Positions 1 to 9,148 of a DNA stretch of 64,000 nt are shown in pieces (within the stretch, counting starts at the first letter, position 1; the number at the start of each line of letters is the position of its first letter). The position numbers were made by a program, and so were the translations under genes. Source of the DNA: Pseudomonas sp. PDM05 (GTDB lineage Bacteria; Pseudomonadota; Gammaproteobacteria; Pseudomonadales; Pseudomonadaceae); assembly GCF_014851685.1 (NCBI RefSeq), contig NZ_JACVAC010000001.1:496001-560000 (forward strand). Direction: 5' to 3'. Under the pieces are notes generated by a model, which was not told where the DNA came from, searched no databases, and saw nothing but the letters and a program-made list of their open reading frames with translations.

Positions 1-1375
1 GGGCGAGGATGCCGTTGACCGTCGAGGCTATCAGGTAGCTTTCCACGCCCATGTCGAGCAGCCGCGTGATACTCGCCGCCGCGCTGTTGGTGTGCAGCGT
101 CGACAGCACCAGGTGGCCGGTCAGCGACGACTGGATCGCGATGCGGCAGGTCTCCAGGTCACGGATCTCGCCGATCATGATCACGTCCGGGTCCTGGCGC
201 ACGATGGAGCGCAGGGCTGCGGCGAAATCCAGGCCGATGGCGGGCTTGACCTGGATCTGGTTGATGCCTTCGAGCTGGTATTCCACCGGGTCTTCGACGG
301 TGATGATCTTGCGTTCGGCGGTGTTGAGCCGCGACAACGCGGTGTACAGCGTGGTGGTCTTGCCCGAGCCGGTCGGCCCGGTGACCAGCAGGATGCCGTG
401 GGGTCGTTCCAGCACCTGCAAAAACGCGTCGAGACGCTGGCCGTCGAAACCCAGGCTCTGGAAATCGAACTGCACGGTCTGGCGGTCGAGCAGGCGCATC
501 ACCACCGATTCGCCAAAACTGGTGGGCACCGTGGACACCCGCAAATCCAGCTCCTTGCCCTGGATGCGCAGCATGATGCGCCCGTCCTGGGGCAGGCGGC
601 GCTCGGCGATGTCCAGGCGCGCCATGATCTTCACCCGTGAAATCACCGCCGCCGAGGAGCTGGACGGCGGCGCTTCGGCCTCGTGCAACACGCCGTCGAT
701 GCGGTAGCGCACCTGCAACTGGTTTTCGAAGGGTTCGATATGAATGTCCGACGCCCGATGTTCCACGGCGCGTTGCAGGATCAGGTTGACCAGGCGGATT
801 ACCGGCGCTTCGGAGGCCATGTCCTTGAGGTGTTCGATGTCTTCCAGCGCGCCACCCTGCTCGTCGAGGTTCTCGATCAGGGTGCCCATGGCCGAACGGC
901 CCTGGCCGTAGTAGCGCTCGATCAGCGTGTCGACTTCATTGCGCGGGCCGATGGCCAGCCAGATCGGCACCCCACAGGCATAGGCCAGCGCCTGGAACGG
1001 GTACGCCTGCGCCGGGTTGGCGGCCAGCACGCTCAAGCCGTCATCGCGCCACCCCACCGGTACCACCTGGTAGTGGCGCATGAAGCGTTCGGTGAGGCTG
1101 GGCAACGGGTCCAGCAACGGTGGCGCGGCATCGGCGAGCAACAGCGGCGCGCCGATCAAGTCGGCCCAGGCCTTGGCCAGTTCGACTTCGGAGACCAGCC
1201 CCAGGCGGGTCAACAGGCTGAGCAACCCGGCCTCGTCAGACTCCTGGGACAAGCGCCGGGCACGCTCCAGGTCGACGGTTTTCAAACCGGCATGCTGCAT
1301 CAGCCAGGCGCACACCTGTTCGGTGGTCGGGATGGGCATCTGGCAGGCATCGACGGGCGTTGCGGGACTTGGCAT
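1..1375 (-). CDS. gspE: Type II secretion / pilus assembly ATPase GspE, 3' end beyond the window
   Basis: This is a secretion-superfamily hexameric ATPase that powers pseudopilus assembly on the cytoplasmic face of the inner membrane. The reverse-strand reading shows an N-terminal GspE/PilB domain, a linker with ASDIHIEP, a Walker A GPTGSGKTTTLYTA, an Asp box, Walker B DPDVIMIGEIRD and a His box. These fit GspE (XcpR/HxcR type) best; PilB is the main alternative. The start at 1375 is fixed by an in-frame TAG six bases upstream, although no strong ribosome site is visible. The C-terminal end, including any zinc tetracysteine, lies outside the window. A small secreted protein and a hairpin lie upstream on the same strand, so it may open or continue a secretion operon to the left. 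Confidence 0.88.
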   Translation of the reverse strand, partial: MPSPATPVDACQMPIPTTEQVCAWLMQHAGLKTVDLERARRLSQESDEAGLLSLLTRLGLVSEVELAKAWADLIGAPLLLADAAPPLLDPLPSLTERFMRHYQVVPVGWRDDGLSVLAANPAQAYPFQALAYACGVPIWLAIGPRNEVDTLIERYYGQGRSAMGTLIENLDEQGGALEDIEHLKDMASEAPVIRLVNLILQRAVEHRASDIHIEPFENQLQVRYRIDGVLHEAEAPPSSSSAAVISRVKIMARLDIAERRLPQDGRIMLRIQGKELDLRVSTVPTSFGESVVMRLLDRQTVQFDFQSLGFDGQRLDAFLQVLERPHGILLVTGPTGSGKTTTLYTALSRLNTAERKIITVEDPVEYQLEGINQIQVKPAIGLDFAAALRSIVRQDPDVIMIGEIRDLETCRIAIQSSLTGHLVLSTLHTNSAAASITRLLDMGVESYLIASTVNGILA

Positions 1376-1407
1376 GAGCAGCTATCTGAGGGACTAGGTA
1401 AAAACCC

Positions 1408-1433
1408 TTGTGGGAGCGGGCTTGCTCCCACAA
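1408..1433. repeat. Single REP-like hairpin
   Basis: A perfect 10-base inverted repeat, ttgtgggagc / gctcccacaa, with a six-base gggctt loop. It matches the outer arm of the REPIN elements elsewhere in this window but is a single short hairpin. It lies between the small secreted protein gene and gspE and may act as a weak terminator or mRNA-stabilising structure. Confidence 0.7.
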
Positions 1434-1450
1434 AGAGAGGGGCGCAGCCG

Positions 1451-1675
1451 TTAGTTAGAAGCCTTCGGCGCGACCTGCTGGCCATTCAGCGGGCGACCGC
1501 CGCGAGTGGTTTCGGCCTTCTGCTTTTTGACCGCCTTGGCGTCGTGGGCCTGGGTGATCACCGTGGAATCGGTGGCGCCGGACTTGGCATCGGCGTCGGT
1601 GGATTCAGCCGCCATGGCCGCGCCACTCAGTGCAACACCCAGGACTACACCGGCACTCAACAGGGATACTTTCAT
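1451..1675 (-). CDS. Small secreted protein, 74 aa, unknown function
   Basis: The start at 1675 follows a GGAG ribosome site (ctggagaaaatcg), so I prefer it to a longer frame opening at 1693. Residues 1-22 or so form a classical signal peptide ending AAMAAES. The mature part is short, hydrophilic and rich in Asp, Ala, Thr and Lys, without cysteines or a recognisable domain. It is followed by a hairpin and then gspE on the same strand, so co-transcription with the secretion gene is possible. I do not recognise the family. Confidence 0.6.
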   Translation of the reverse strand: MKVSLLSAGVVLGVALSGAAMAAESTDADAKSGATDSTVITQAHDAKAVKKQKAETTRGGRPLNGQQVAPKASN

Positions 1676-2187
1676 CGATTTTCTCCAGATCAAAAAACAG
1701 CGATTTGCTCGAGTGGCGTCTTGAATCGGCTCAAGACCCTACACCAAAGCGTTGTATATGACAGCACGTATAAAACATGGCCTTTTAGAACTACCGCGCA
1801 AAGCCACTAGTTCGCCATTGCTGCATATATTTTCTTAAACCAATCGACTGGTAGGTTTAGCCTTAGTTCAAAATCGTAATGAAATATTTCTTATTTCACG
1901 CAAAAAATAGCTTTTGTTTGACAGATAACCGCAAGAATTGCCTTAATTATGGCGTTTCCGCGATTCAAAATGCCATCCCGCAATATCACCAAGACATCAC
2001 CCACAACAATAATTAATACAATTATTAAACTTATAAAACTGCGAAATCCGCCAAGTAATTGCAATTAGCCATCGGTTAAACATTGCGATCAAGGCGAACT
2101 ATTGCCCGTAAAAAAGTGACGAGCGTGCTGTATGCGACGCACGTCTTCACGCCCTATTTTCAACACACCGCTGTTCGGAGAAACCCC
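1676..2187. other. AT-rich divergent intergenic region
   Basis: About 510 bases between the small secreted protein and the glycosidase. Positions 1840-2070 are strikingly AT-rich compared with the rest of the window (runs such as acaataattaatacaatt). This is the likely promoter zone of the glycosidase and possibly a binding region for a nucleoid silencer. No convincing gene or sharp operator is visible. Confidence 0.5.
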
Positions 2188-4944
2188 ATGAATAAACGCA
2201 AGATGATCGGTGCGCAGTCGGCGTTCGCCCTGCTGGCGCTGGCCGTGTCCCACGCGCACGCGGCGACCAGCCCGGCGCTGAATGAAGGCATGGTCAGCCG
2301 TGCCGAAAAGGCGGCAGACAAGACCCTGGCGAAGATGACCACGGAAGAAAAACTCGCCTACATCGGCGGCATCGGTGGCTGGGATGTGAAGCCGCTGGGC
2401 CAGTACGGCGTGCCGCAGATTCACGGTGCCGATGGCGGCGTCGGCGTGCGTTACACCAGCGAAGGCAATGCCCAAGGCGTGGTGTACCCGTCCGGGCCGA
2501 ACCTGGCGGCCAGCTGGAACCCGCGTCGCGCCATCGACCTGGGCCGCGCCCTGGGCTACGACACGGCCAGCGGCGGTTACCAGTTCGTCACCGGGCCTGG
2601 CGTGAACCTGTACCGCATGCCCTACAGCGGGCGGGCGTTCGAGTACCTGTCCGGCGAAGATCCGTTCCTTGGTGCCAGCCTTGGTCCGGCGTTGATCAAC
2701 GGCATTCAGTCGCGCGGGGTGTGGGCCAACGCCAAGCACTACGCGGCCAACGACCAGGAAAGCAACCGCTTCCACCTCGACGAAATCATCAGCGAGCGCG
2801 TGTTGCGCGAGATGACCTTGCCGCCGTTCGAGTCCGCCTCGAAGAACAGCAAGGTGGCGATGATGATGTGCGCGTTCCAGAAGGTGAACGGCGAGTTCGC
2901 CTGCGAGAACTCACACCTGATCCACGACATCCTCAAGACCGAATGGGGCTACCCGGGCTTTGTGCAGAGTGACTACAACGCCGTGGTCAACGGCCTGCCC
3001 GCCGCCCAGGCCGGCACCGACCTGGACATGATGGGCTACCAGATGAACAGCACGGTGCTCAAGCCGTTCCTGGACAGCGGCGAGCTGAGCGGCGCGACCC
3101 TGGATGACAAGGTGCGGCGCATCCTCAAGCAGGTCTACCTGTACAAGTTCGACAGCAAGGCACCGCTGACCAACCACAACATGAACAGCGCCACCAGCAA
3201 CCGCGTGGCCCTGAATGCCGCACGCGAAGGCATCGTGCTGCTGAAAAACCAGGCCAACCTGCTGCCACTGGACGCCAAGAAAGCCAAGCGCATCGCCGTG
3301 GTCGGCAACCTCGCCAAGTATGCACCGCCGACCGGTTTCGGCAGTGCCAACGTGATGGCGGCCAACTACATCAGCGAACTGAGCGGCTTGCAGCAATTGG
3401 CTCCGGGCGCCAAGGTCGAGTTTATCGACGGCCTGTCCCTGGACCCGAGCGCCTCGGTCTGGACCCACACCGACAGCGCCGGCAACCGCGTCAAGGGCTT
3501 GCAGACCGAGTTCTTCAGCAACACCAACTGGTCCGGCGACGCGGCTGCCAGCCGCACCGACACCCACGTTGATCTGGACTGGTCCACCGACAGCCTGCCG
3601 GTCAACGGCGACACCGCCGCCACCTCGATCCGCTACAGCGGCCAGGTCACGCCAACGGTCAGTGGCGAACAGGTGTTCAAGATCCGCGCCGACGGGGCCG
3701 TGCGCCTGTATGTCGACGGCAAGAAGATCCTCGACAACGGCGACGGCAAACCCCTGCCGAACAACAGCATCCCGCCGACCATTCCGGTGTTCGCCAAGGT
3801 CAACCTGCAAGCGGGCAAAGCGGTGGACATCAAGCTCGAATACTCGCGCCGCAACGGCTACCTCTCGACCATGGGCGGCCTGGTGGGCGTGCAGATGAGT
3901 TGGGCCTCGCTGGTGGCACCAAAGGATCTGGCGCAGTACGACGCGGTCCTGGTGGCGGCCGGCAACAGCAACGAATACGAGGGTGAAGGTTTCGACCACA
4001 GCTTCGATTTGCCGGAGTTCCAGAGCCAGTTGATCCAGAGCATCGCCAAGGTCAACCCGCACACCGTGGTGACCCTGCACGGCGGCACTGGCTTGAAGAT
4101 GAGCGACTGGATCGACCAGGTGCCGGCGGCGCTGCATGCGTTCTACCCTGGGCAGAACGGCGGCCAGGCGTTGGCGGAGATCCTGCTGGGCAAGGTCAAC
4201 CCGTCGGCCAAGCTGCCGATCAGCATCGAGCGCAACATCGAAGACAACCCGATCTACGCGACCTTCCCGAGATTCGACAACCAGGAAACCCTGGCCGAGA
4301 TGAGCTACAAGGACGACCTGTTCCTCGGCTACCGCGGTTATGAGAAGAAAGGCATCAAGCCGCTGTACCCATTCGGCTATGGCTTGTCGTACACCACCTT
4401 CGGCTACAGCAACATCAGCGTGACCCCTGGCGTCGCGGTGGCAGGTGCGCCGATCAAGGTGTCGTTCGACCTGTCCAACACCGGCAAGGTCGCGGGGGCG
4501 GAAGTCGCCGAGCTGTACGTGGGCCAGAACCATCCGAAAGTCGAGCGAGCGCTCAAGGAGCTCAAGGGCTACAAGAAGGTGTTCTTGAAGCCGGGCGAGA
4601 GCAAGCGCGTGACCATCGAACTCAACGACCGCTCGCTGGCCTACTACGACGTCAAGAGCAAGCAATGGGTAGTGGATGCCGACAGCTTCAACCTGTCGGT
4701 GGGCGCGTCCTCCCAGGACATCCGCCTGAACGCCAAGCTGGTCAACCCGTTCCGCCAGGAACTGTCGACCACCACCAGCAACCCGCTGCCGCGCTCGGCG
4801 CTGAACTCGACACTGCGTGAATTGCCCCAGGTGAAGACCGGAGGGGTGCTGCATCAGAATGAAAATGATGACAGCGACACCAGTGCAGGCGACGGCTATG
4901 ACATGAGCGACGACAGCGCACAAGGCAGCGCTGCCGCTAACTGA
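2188..4944 (+). CDS. Secreted glycoside hydrolase family 3 beta-glucosidase with PA14 domain
   Basis: This enzyme should release terminal beta-linked glucose (or xylose) from oligosaccharides outside the cytoplasm. The start at 2188 follows ttcggagaaacccc; a longer frame from 2083 lacks a ribosome site. Residues 1-25 are a signal peptide ending SHAHAA. The GH3 TIM-barrel carries the KHYAAND substrate motif, and GFVQSDYNAV contains the probable nucleophile Asp. An alpha/beta sandwich domain with ILLGKVNPSAKLPIS follows. A PA14 insert (start GLQTEFFSNTNWSGD) sits inside it, and a fibronectin-III-like domain closes the fold. At 918 aa it is in the range for PA14-bearing GH3 enzymes. The last 40 residues are an unusual Asp/Asn/Ser-rich acidic tail. 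It stands alone, with a REPIN downstream. Confidence 0.9.
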   Translation: MNKRKMIGAQSAFALLALAVSHAHAATSPALNEGMVSRAEKAADKTLAKMTTEEKLAYIGGIGGWDVKPLGQYGVPQIHGADGGVGVRYTSEGNAQGVVYPSGPNLAASWNPRRAIDLGRALGYDTASGGYQFVTGPGVNLYRMPYSGRAFEYLSGEDPFLGASLGPALINGIQSRGVWANAKHYAANDQESNRFHLDEIISERVLREMTLPPFESASKNSKVAMMMCAFQKVNGEFACENSHLIHDILKTEWGYPGFVQSDYNAVVNGLPAAQAGTDLDMMGYQMNSTVLKPFLDSGELSGATLDDKVRRILKQVYLYKFDSKAPLTNHNMNSATSNRVALNAAREGIVLLKNQANLLPLDAKKAKRIAVVGNLAKYAPPTGFGSANVMAANYISELSGLQQLAPGAKVEFIDGLSLDPSASVWTHTDSAGNRVKGLQTEFFSNTNWSGDAAASRTDTHVDLDWSTDSLPVNGDTAATSIRYSGQVTPTVSGEQVFKIRADGAVRLYVDGKKILDNGDGKPLPNNSIPPTIPVFAKVNLQAGKAVDIKLEYSRRNGYLSTMGGLVGVQMSWASLVAPKDLAQYDAVLVAAGNSNEYEGEGFDHSFDLPEFQSQLIQSIAKVNPHTVVTLHGGTGLKMSDWIDQVPAALHAFYPGQNGGQALAEILLGKVNPSAKLPISIERNIEDNPIYATFPRFDNQETLAEMSYKDDLFLGYRGYEKKGIKPLYPFGYGLSYTTFGYSNISVTPGVAVAGAPIKVSFDLSNTGKVAGAEVAELYVGQNHPKVERALKELKGYKKVFLKPGESKRVTIELNDRSLAYYDVKSKQWVVDADSFNLSVGASSQDIRLNAKLVNPFRQELSTTTSNPLPRSALNSTLRELPQVKTGGVLHQNENDDSDTSAGDGYDMSDDSAQGSAAAN

Positions 4945-4966
4945 TCCCTAAGCACGGTTGCTTTTT

Positions 4967-5056
4967 TGTGGGAGCGGGCTTGCTCGCGAATACGGAGTGC
5001 CCTTCACCGCATAAGGGGACTGACCCACCGCTTTCGCGAGCAAGCCCGCTCCCACA
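4967..5056. repeat. REPIN: two inverted REP units
   Basis: Left arm tgtgggagcgggcttgctcg and right arm cgagcaagcccgctcccaca are inverted copies about 46 bases apart. The same pair recurs at 11409, 53442, 58440 and 63307. It lies between the convergent glycosidase and tetR genes, where it could terminate both transcripts. No REP-associated transposase gene is in the window. Confidence 0.85.
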
Positions 5057-5082
5057 TTTTGATCTCCATACATCAGCTGATA

Positions 5083-5697
5083 TCAGGGCCTGATCGCGGC
5101 TTCGACACGGGCGATATAGCTATCGAAGCGCGCCACCAGGTCCACCTGCTCGGGAAACCGCAGCCACTGGATCTGCAAGCCATCCATCATGGCCAGGATT
5201 TCTTCCACCAGCCCGGCCAGATCCACGTCCTCGCGCACCTCCCCCATCGCCACCAGCTCGGCGAACTGCCCCTGCATGCGTTGGTGAATCGCCGTGTAGC
5301 GCGCCTGGAACCAACCCCACGCCGGGTGGGAATCCAACAGGCTCTCGGCATTCAAGATGGTAAACGCACGCACCACCCCCGGTGCCGTGGCATTCGAACG
5401 GTTGATCGCCCGCAAGCTGCCGAGCAAGCCGGACAACGATTTCTCCGCACGCACTTGATCGGCAATCCGCTGATTGACCTCGTCGCGTCGTTGCAATACG
5501 CCCATCAACAACGAGATCTTGCTGGGAAAGTGATGCAGCAAGCCGGCCACGGAGATACCGACGATCGCCGCCACCTGGGCCATCGAGGCACCGCTGTAGC
5601 CTTCCAGGGAAAACACCTGCAAGGCCGCGTCCAGCAGTTCTTCGCGACGTTTTTCGCCCTTGGGCGCGCGACGGGTCTTGGGCGTGGGTTCGGTCAT
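5083..5697 (-). CDS. TetR/AcrR family transcriptional regulator
   Basis: A 204-residue one-component repressor. The N-terminal helix-turn-helix reads through LLDAALQVFSLEGYSGAS, MAQVAAIVGISVAGLLHHFPSK and ISLLMGVLQRRDEV, the classical TetR pattern. The C-terminal half would bind an unknown ligand. Its ATG overlaps the stop of the upstream lacI-type gene by four bases (ATGA), so the two are translated as a coupled pair. The context suggests a second input into control of the divergent TonB receptor cluster, but no operator for it was identified. Confidence 0.85.
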   Translation of the reverse strand: MTEPTPKTRRAPKGEKRREELLDAALQVFSLEGYSGASMAQVAAIVGISVAGLLHHFPSKISLLMGVLQRRDEVNQRIADQVRAEKSLSGLLGSLRAINRSNATAPGVVRAFTILNAESLLDSHPAWGWFQARYTAIHQRMQGQFAELVAMGEVREDVDLAGLVEEILAMMDGLQIQWLRFPEQVDLVARFDSYIARVEAAIRP

Positions 5698-6746
5698 GGC
5701 AGCGTCCTTGAGCTTTCCCGTTCGATCAGGCGGCAGTCCAACAGGTTCAACCGTTGTACCTCATCCTCCAGCGGCAGCACACCCAGGCTTTCCAGCACGC
5801 GGGTGGCGGCGAGTACACCGATCTCCAGCGCGGGTGGCTTGATGGTGCTGAGGCTCGGCAGCAGCATTTCGGCGAAGGGGTAGTCGCCAAACCCCAGCAC
5901 GGCGCAGTCCTCGGGGATTCTCAGCCCGGCGCGTTGCCCCGCCAGCAAGCCTCCGGCGGCGAGGTTGTCATTGGCGAAGAAAATCCCATCGGGCGGCGTG
6001 GCGTGGCTCATCAGCACTTGCATTGCCTGCTTGCCCGCTTCGAACGGCGCAAGGCCGGCGTCGGGGGCGAAGGTCCAGGGCTGCACGCCCAGTTCGCTCA
6101 GCGTCGCAGCAAACCCCTCGCCCCGTTCCATCGCGCTGAAATCCCCCGCCACACTGTTGTGCACGAAGGCGATGCGCCGGTAGCCCTGGGCATGCAGGTA
6201 GCGCGCGGCCGTGACGCCCACCGCGTAGTGGGAAAAGCCGATCTGCAACGGCTCACGCTCGGGTACGTAGTCCCAGGTTTCCACCACCGGGATGTCGGCG
6301 TCGGCGATCATCTTTTCGGTGGTCGCGCTGTGGAAGCGGCTGGTCAACACCAGCGCTGCCGGCGACCAGCCGAGAAACGCGCGCACCGCGCTTTCTTCCT
6401 GTTCGGCGCTGAAGTAACTCGACGCCAGCAACAGCTGATACCCGTGGCGACTGAGGGTGTCGCTGAAGCCCTGAATCGTATTGGCAAAAATCGGCCCGGA
6501 GATGTTCGGGATCACCATCGCCACGATCCGCCCCCGCGCGGACGCCAGCCCGCCAGCGACCAGGTTGGGCACGTAACCCAACTCGGCCACCACCGCGGCA
6601 ATGCGCTCGCGGCGCTCTGGCGAAACCTGCTCCGGCTGGTTGAAGTAACGCGACACGGTAATCGCCGACACCCCGGCCTGGCGCGCCACGGTGTTGAGGG
6701 TGACGCGTCCGGCGCCACGGCGTTTGCGCGGTTTGTCTTCGCTCAC
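5694..6746 (-). CDS. LacI family transcriptional regulator
   Basis: A 350-residue regulator with an N-terminal LacI helix-turn-helix (VTLNTVARQAGVSAITVSRYFN), hinge helix region (YVPNLVAGGLA) and a periplasmic-binding-protein-like effector domain. It is divergent from the TonB receptor at 6955. A perfect 14-base palindrome centred at 6839/6840 lies in the shared promoter region and is its likely operator. The effector is unknown. LacI proteins usually sense sugars, but here the divergent genes look like sulfur-compound uptake and oxidation, which is unusual. The gene is coupled to the downstream tetR gene. Confidence 0.88.
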   Translation of the reverse strand: MSEDKPRKRRGAGRVTLNTVARQAGVSAITVSRYFNQPEQVSPERRERIAAVVAELGYVPNLVAGGLASARGRIVAMVIPNISGPIFANTIQGFSDTLSRHGYQLLLASSYFSAEQEESAVRAFLGWSPAALVLTSRFHSATTEKMIADADIPVVETWDYVPEREPLQIGFSHYAVGVTAARYLHAQGYRRIAFVHNSVAGDFSAMERGEGFAATLSELGVQPWTFAPDAGLAPFEAGKQAMQVLMSHATPPDGIFFANDNLAAGGLLAGQRAGLRIPEDCAVLGFGDYPFAEMLLPSLSTIKPPALEIGVLAATRVLESLGVLPLEDEVQRLNLLDCRLIERESSRTLP

Positions 6747-6832
6747 GGGGAAATCCTGCTAGAAACCAAAAGGCATATAGGACTAATTTTTCAGTATTTG
6801 ACGTTCTAAACCAGCCCCACCAATAATGCCGA

Positions 6833-6846
6833 TGTTAGCGCTAACA
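6833..6846. promoter_or_regulatory. LacI-type operator palindrome
   Basis: TGTTAGCGCTAACA is a perfect 14-base palindrome with the central CG typical of LacI/GalR operators. It lies 87 bases upstream of the lacI start and 109 bases upstream of the preferred TonB receptor start, so one site could control both directions. Confidence 0.75.
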
Positions 6847-6954
6847 AAGCGCGTTGTCTGCTACTCGCTCGAGCGAATGCCAAAGACGAATTCACAGGCG
6901 CTGCAGGTTGCGCAACAGCAGCGGTTCAGGGCATTTTTTTTGAGCGGGCACAGC

Positions 6955-9147
6955 ATGTATCACTTCCCACGGCATACCCATCTACTGTTTCTCGCAGGTC
7001 TTACGGCACTCCCGGTGCCCGGCGCCTTTGCGGCCGATGAGCAGGAACCGACGCTCAAATCCGTGACCGTCACCGCCACTCGCCGCGAAGAATCGCTGCA
7101 AAAAGTCCCGGTGGCGGTCTCGGTGCTGGACGGCGAGCAACTGGAGCGCGACAACCGCAACGGCGTGGCGAGCATCGCGCAACAGGTGCCGTCGCTGAAC
7201 TTCCGCACCGGCGCGTCGAACAAGGACACCTCGCTGTTCGTGCGCGGCGTGGGCACCATCTCCACCTCCCCCGGCGTCGAGCCGACGGTGGCCACGGTGA
7301 TCGACGGCGTGGTCTACGCCCGTCCCGGCCAGGCCACCCTCGACCTGCTCGACCTGGAACGCATCGAAGTACTGCGCGGGCCCCAAGGTACGCTGTTCGG
7401 CAAGAACGCCTCGGCCGGCGTACTCAACATCACCAGCAAGGCGCCGACCGCCGAGACCCACGGCTATATCGACCAGTCCTACTACAGCGGCAACGAAAGC
7501 CGCACCCGTTTCGGCATCGGCGGCAGCCTTGTCCCGGATGTGCTCAAGGGCTCGGTCAGCACCTTGTTCGGCAGCTATGACGGCAACGTCGACAACCAGC
7601 ACAACGGCCAGGAGGTCAACGGCTACAACCACCAGGGCATTCGCGGCAAGTTGGAGTTCACCCCCAACGACGCCGTGAAACTGACCCTGATCGCCGACTA
7701 CATGCAGTCCCACGACGATGCACCGAACGGCGTGGTCAGCAAGTCCCTGACCCCGGCGTTCGCCAACGCCCTGGGCCCGGTGCGCGCCTCCAGCGACAAC
7801 CGCGACATCAACACCGACACCCGCAGCCATGTCGAAGACACCAACAAAGGCCTGTCGGCCCAACTGGACTGGAACCTCGGCGACTACACCCTGACCTCGA
7901 TCACCGCCTGGCGCGGCTGGGACAACACCCAGTACCAGGATGGCGACCGTCTCGGCACGGTGACCGCCGCGTTCCCCGGCACCGCCGACAAGGGCCAACT
8001 GGAGTTCAACCAGTACTCCCAGGAGCTGCGCCTGGCCTCGCCCAAAGGTGAATTGCTGGAGTACGTCGGCGGCCTGTTCTACATGCACGGCAAGGATGAA
8101 GAAACCTACCAGCGCACGTTGACCACCACCACGCGCACCGACCGTGGCATTGCCGACTACAGCACCACCAACGACAGCTACGCGGTGTTCGGCGAGACCA
8201 CGCTGAACTTCACCTCACGCTTTCGCGGCATCGCCGGCCTGCGCTACACCCACGACGAGCTGAAATACGATCACCGCCGCGTCTCCACCTCGGCCACCAC
8301 GGTCAGCGGGATTCAACCGGCCACCTCCAGCTCCGGCTCGGTGGATGAAGACGGTTGGTCAGGGCGCCTGGGCGTGCAGTACGACATCAGCGATACCGTC
8401 ACCAGCTACCTGACCTACTCGCGCGGCTACAAAGGCCCGGCCTACAACGTGTTCTTCAACATGCAACCGCGTGACACCGACGCGCTCAAGCCCGAGACCT
8501 CCAACACCTGGGAAGCCGGGATCAAGGCCAGCGCCTGGAACAACCGCCTGACCACCAACCTCGCGGTGTTCCACAGCGACTACGACAACTACCAGGCGAA
8601 CTTCTTCGACACCGTCGCAGGCCAAGTGGTGACCCGTTTGATCAACGCCGGCAGCGTCAGCACCGAAGGCGTCGAGCTGGATTACGCCTTGCAGGCCACC
8701 CAGCAACTCAAGCTCTCCGGCGCCCTGGCCTATACCCGCGCGCGCATCGACGAGTTCGCCTGCCCGGCGGGTGCAGCGGCAACCTGCAACGTGAATGGCA
8801 AGCCACTGCCGTACAGCCCGGACTGGAAAAGCTACGTGCGCGCCGACTACAGCATCCCGCTGGATAACGGCCTCGACATCGAACTGGGCACCGACTACAG
8901 CTGGCAGAGCGAAGTGCAGTACGACATCAGCCAGAACGTCGACACCAAACAAGGCGCCTACGGCATCTGGAACGCCAGCGTCGCCCTGGCCGACTACAGC
9001 AACGGCTGGCGCGTCGCCCTGCTGGCAAAGAACCTCGCCGACAAGTCCTACTCGCCGATGCTCGCCAGCGGCGGCAACTACATCTACCGCGCCGTACCCC
9101 GTGACGATGAACGTTACTTCGGCGTGCAACTGCGCAAGGATTTCTAG
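6955..9147 (+). CDS. TonB-dependent outer membrane receptor
   Basis: A 730-residue TonB-dependent transporter. I chose the ATG at 6955 because the preceding frame runs through the operator palindrome, and from this start a signal peptide ending GAFAADEQ appears. The TonB box region (SVTVTATRREES) and plug domain (VPVAVSVLDGEQLERDN, then IEVLRGPQGTLFGKNASAG) are followed by the beta-barrel ending YFGVQLRKDF. The plug resembles receptors of the IrpA/BtuB-like family whose ligands are often not siderophores. The monooxygenase follows after one base and a sulfonate-type binding protein comes next, so the likely ligand is an organosulfur compound or its carrier. Confidence 0.87.
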   Translation: MYHFPRHTHLLFLAGLTALPVPGAFAADEQEPTLKSVTVTATRREESLQKVPVAVSVLDGEQLERDNRNGVASIAQQVPSLNFRTGASNKDTSLFVRGVGTISTSPGVEPTVATVIDGVVYARPGQATLDLLDLERIEVLRGPQGTLFGKNASAGVLNITSKAPTAETHGYIDQSYYSGNESRTRFGIGGSLVPDVLKGSVSTLFGSYDGNVDNQHNGQEVNGYNHQGIRGKLEFTPNDAVKLTLIADYMQSHDDAPNGVVSKSLTPAFANALGPVRASSDNRDINTDTRSHVEDTNKGLSAQLDWNLGDYTLTSITAWRGWDNTQYQDGDRLGTVTAAFPGTADKGQLEFNQYSQELRLASPKGELLEYVGGLFYMHGKDEETYQRTLTTTTRTDRGIADYSTTNDSYAVFGETTLNFTSRFRGIAGLRYTHDELKYDHRRVSTSATTVSGIQPATSSSGSVDEDGWSGRLGVQYDISDTVTSYLTYSRGYKGPAYNVFFNMQPRDTDALKPETSNTWEAGIKASAWNNRLTTNLAVFHSDYDNYQANFFDTVAGQVVTRLINAGSVSTEGVELDYALQATQQLKLSGALAYTRARIDEFACPAGAAATCNVNGKPLPYSPDWKSYVRADYSIPLDNGLDIELGTDYSWQSEVQYDISQNVDTKQGAYGIWNASVALADYSNGWRVALLAKNLADKSYSPMLASGGNYIYRAVPRDDERYFGVQLRKDF

Positions 9148-9148
9148 C

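Noticed and set aside
2911..4923. A 670-codon open frame on the reverse strand of the glycosidase gene
   Set aside because: It is a shadow of GC-rich codon structure opposite a well-supported GH3 gene, with no ribosome site and Val/His/Arg-rich composition.
4967..5056. REP repeats as a CRISPR array
   Set aside because: The units are inverted pairs scattered singly over the window, without regular spacers or cas genes.
8795..9148. An N-terminal extension of the monooxygenase frame into the TonB receptor gene
   Set aside because: The extension is Thr/Ser/Pro-rich out-of-frame sequence; the ATG at 9149 gives the normal family N-terminus.
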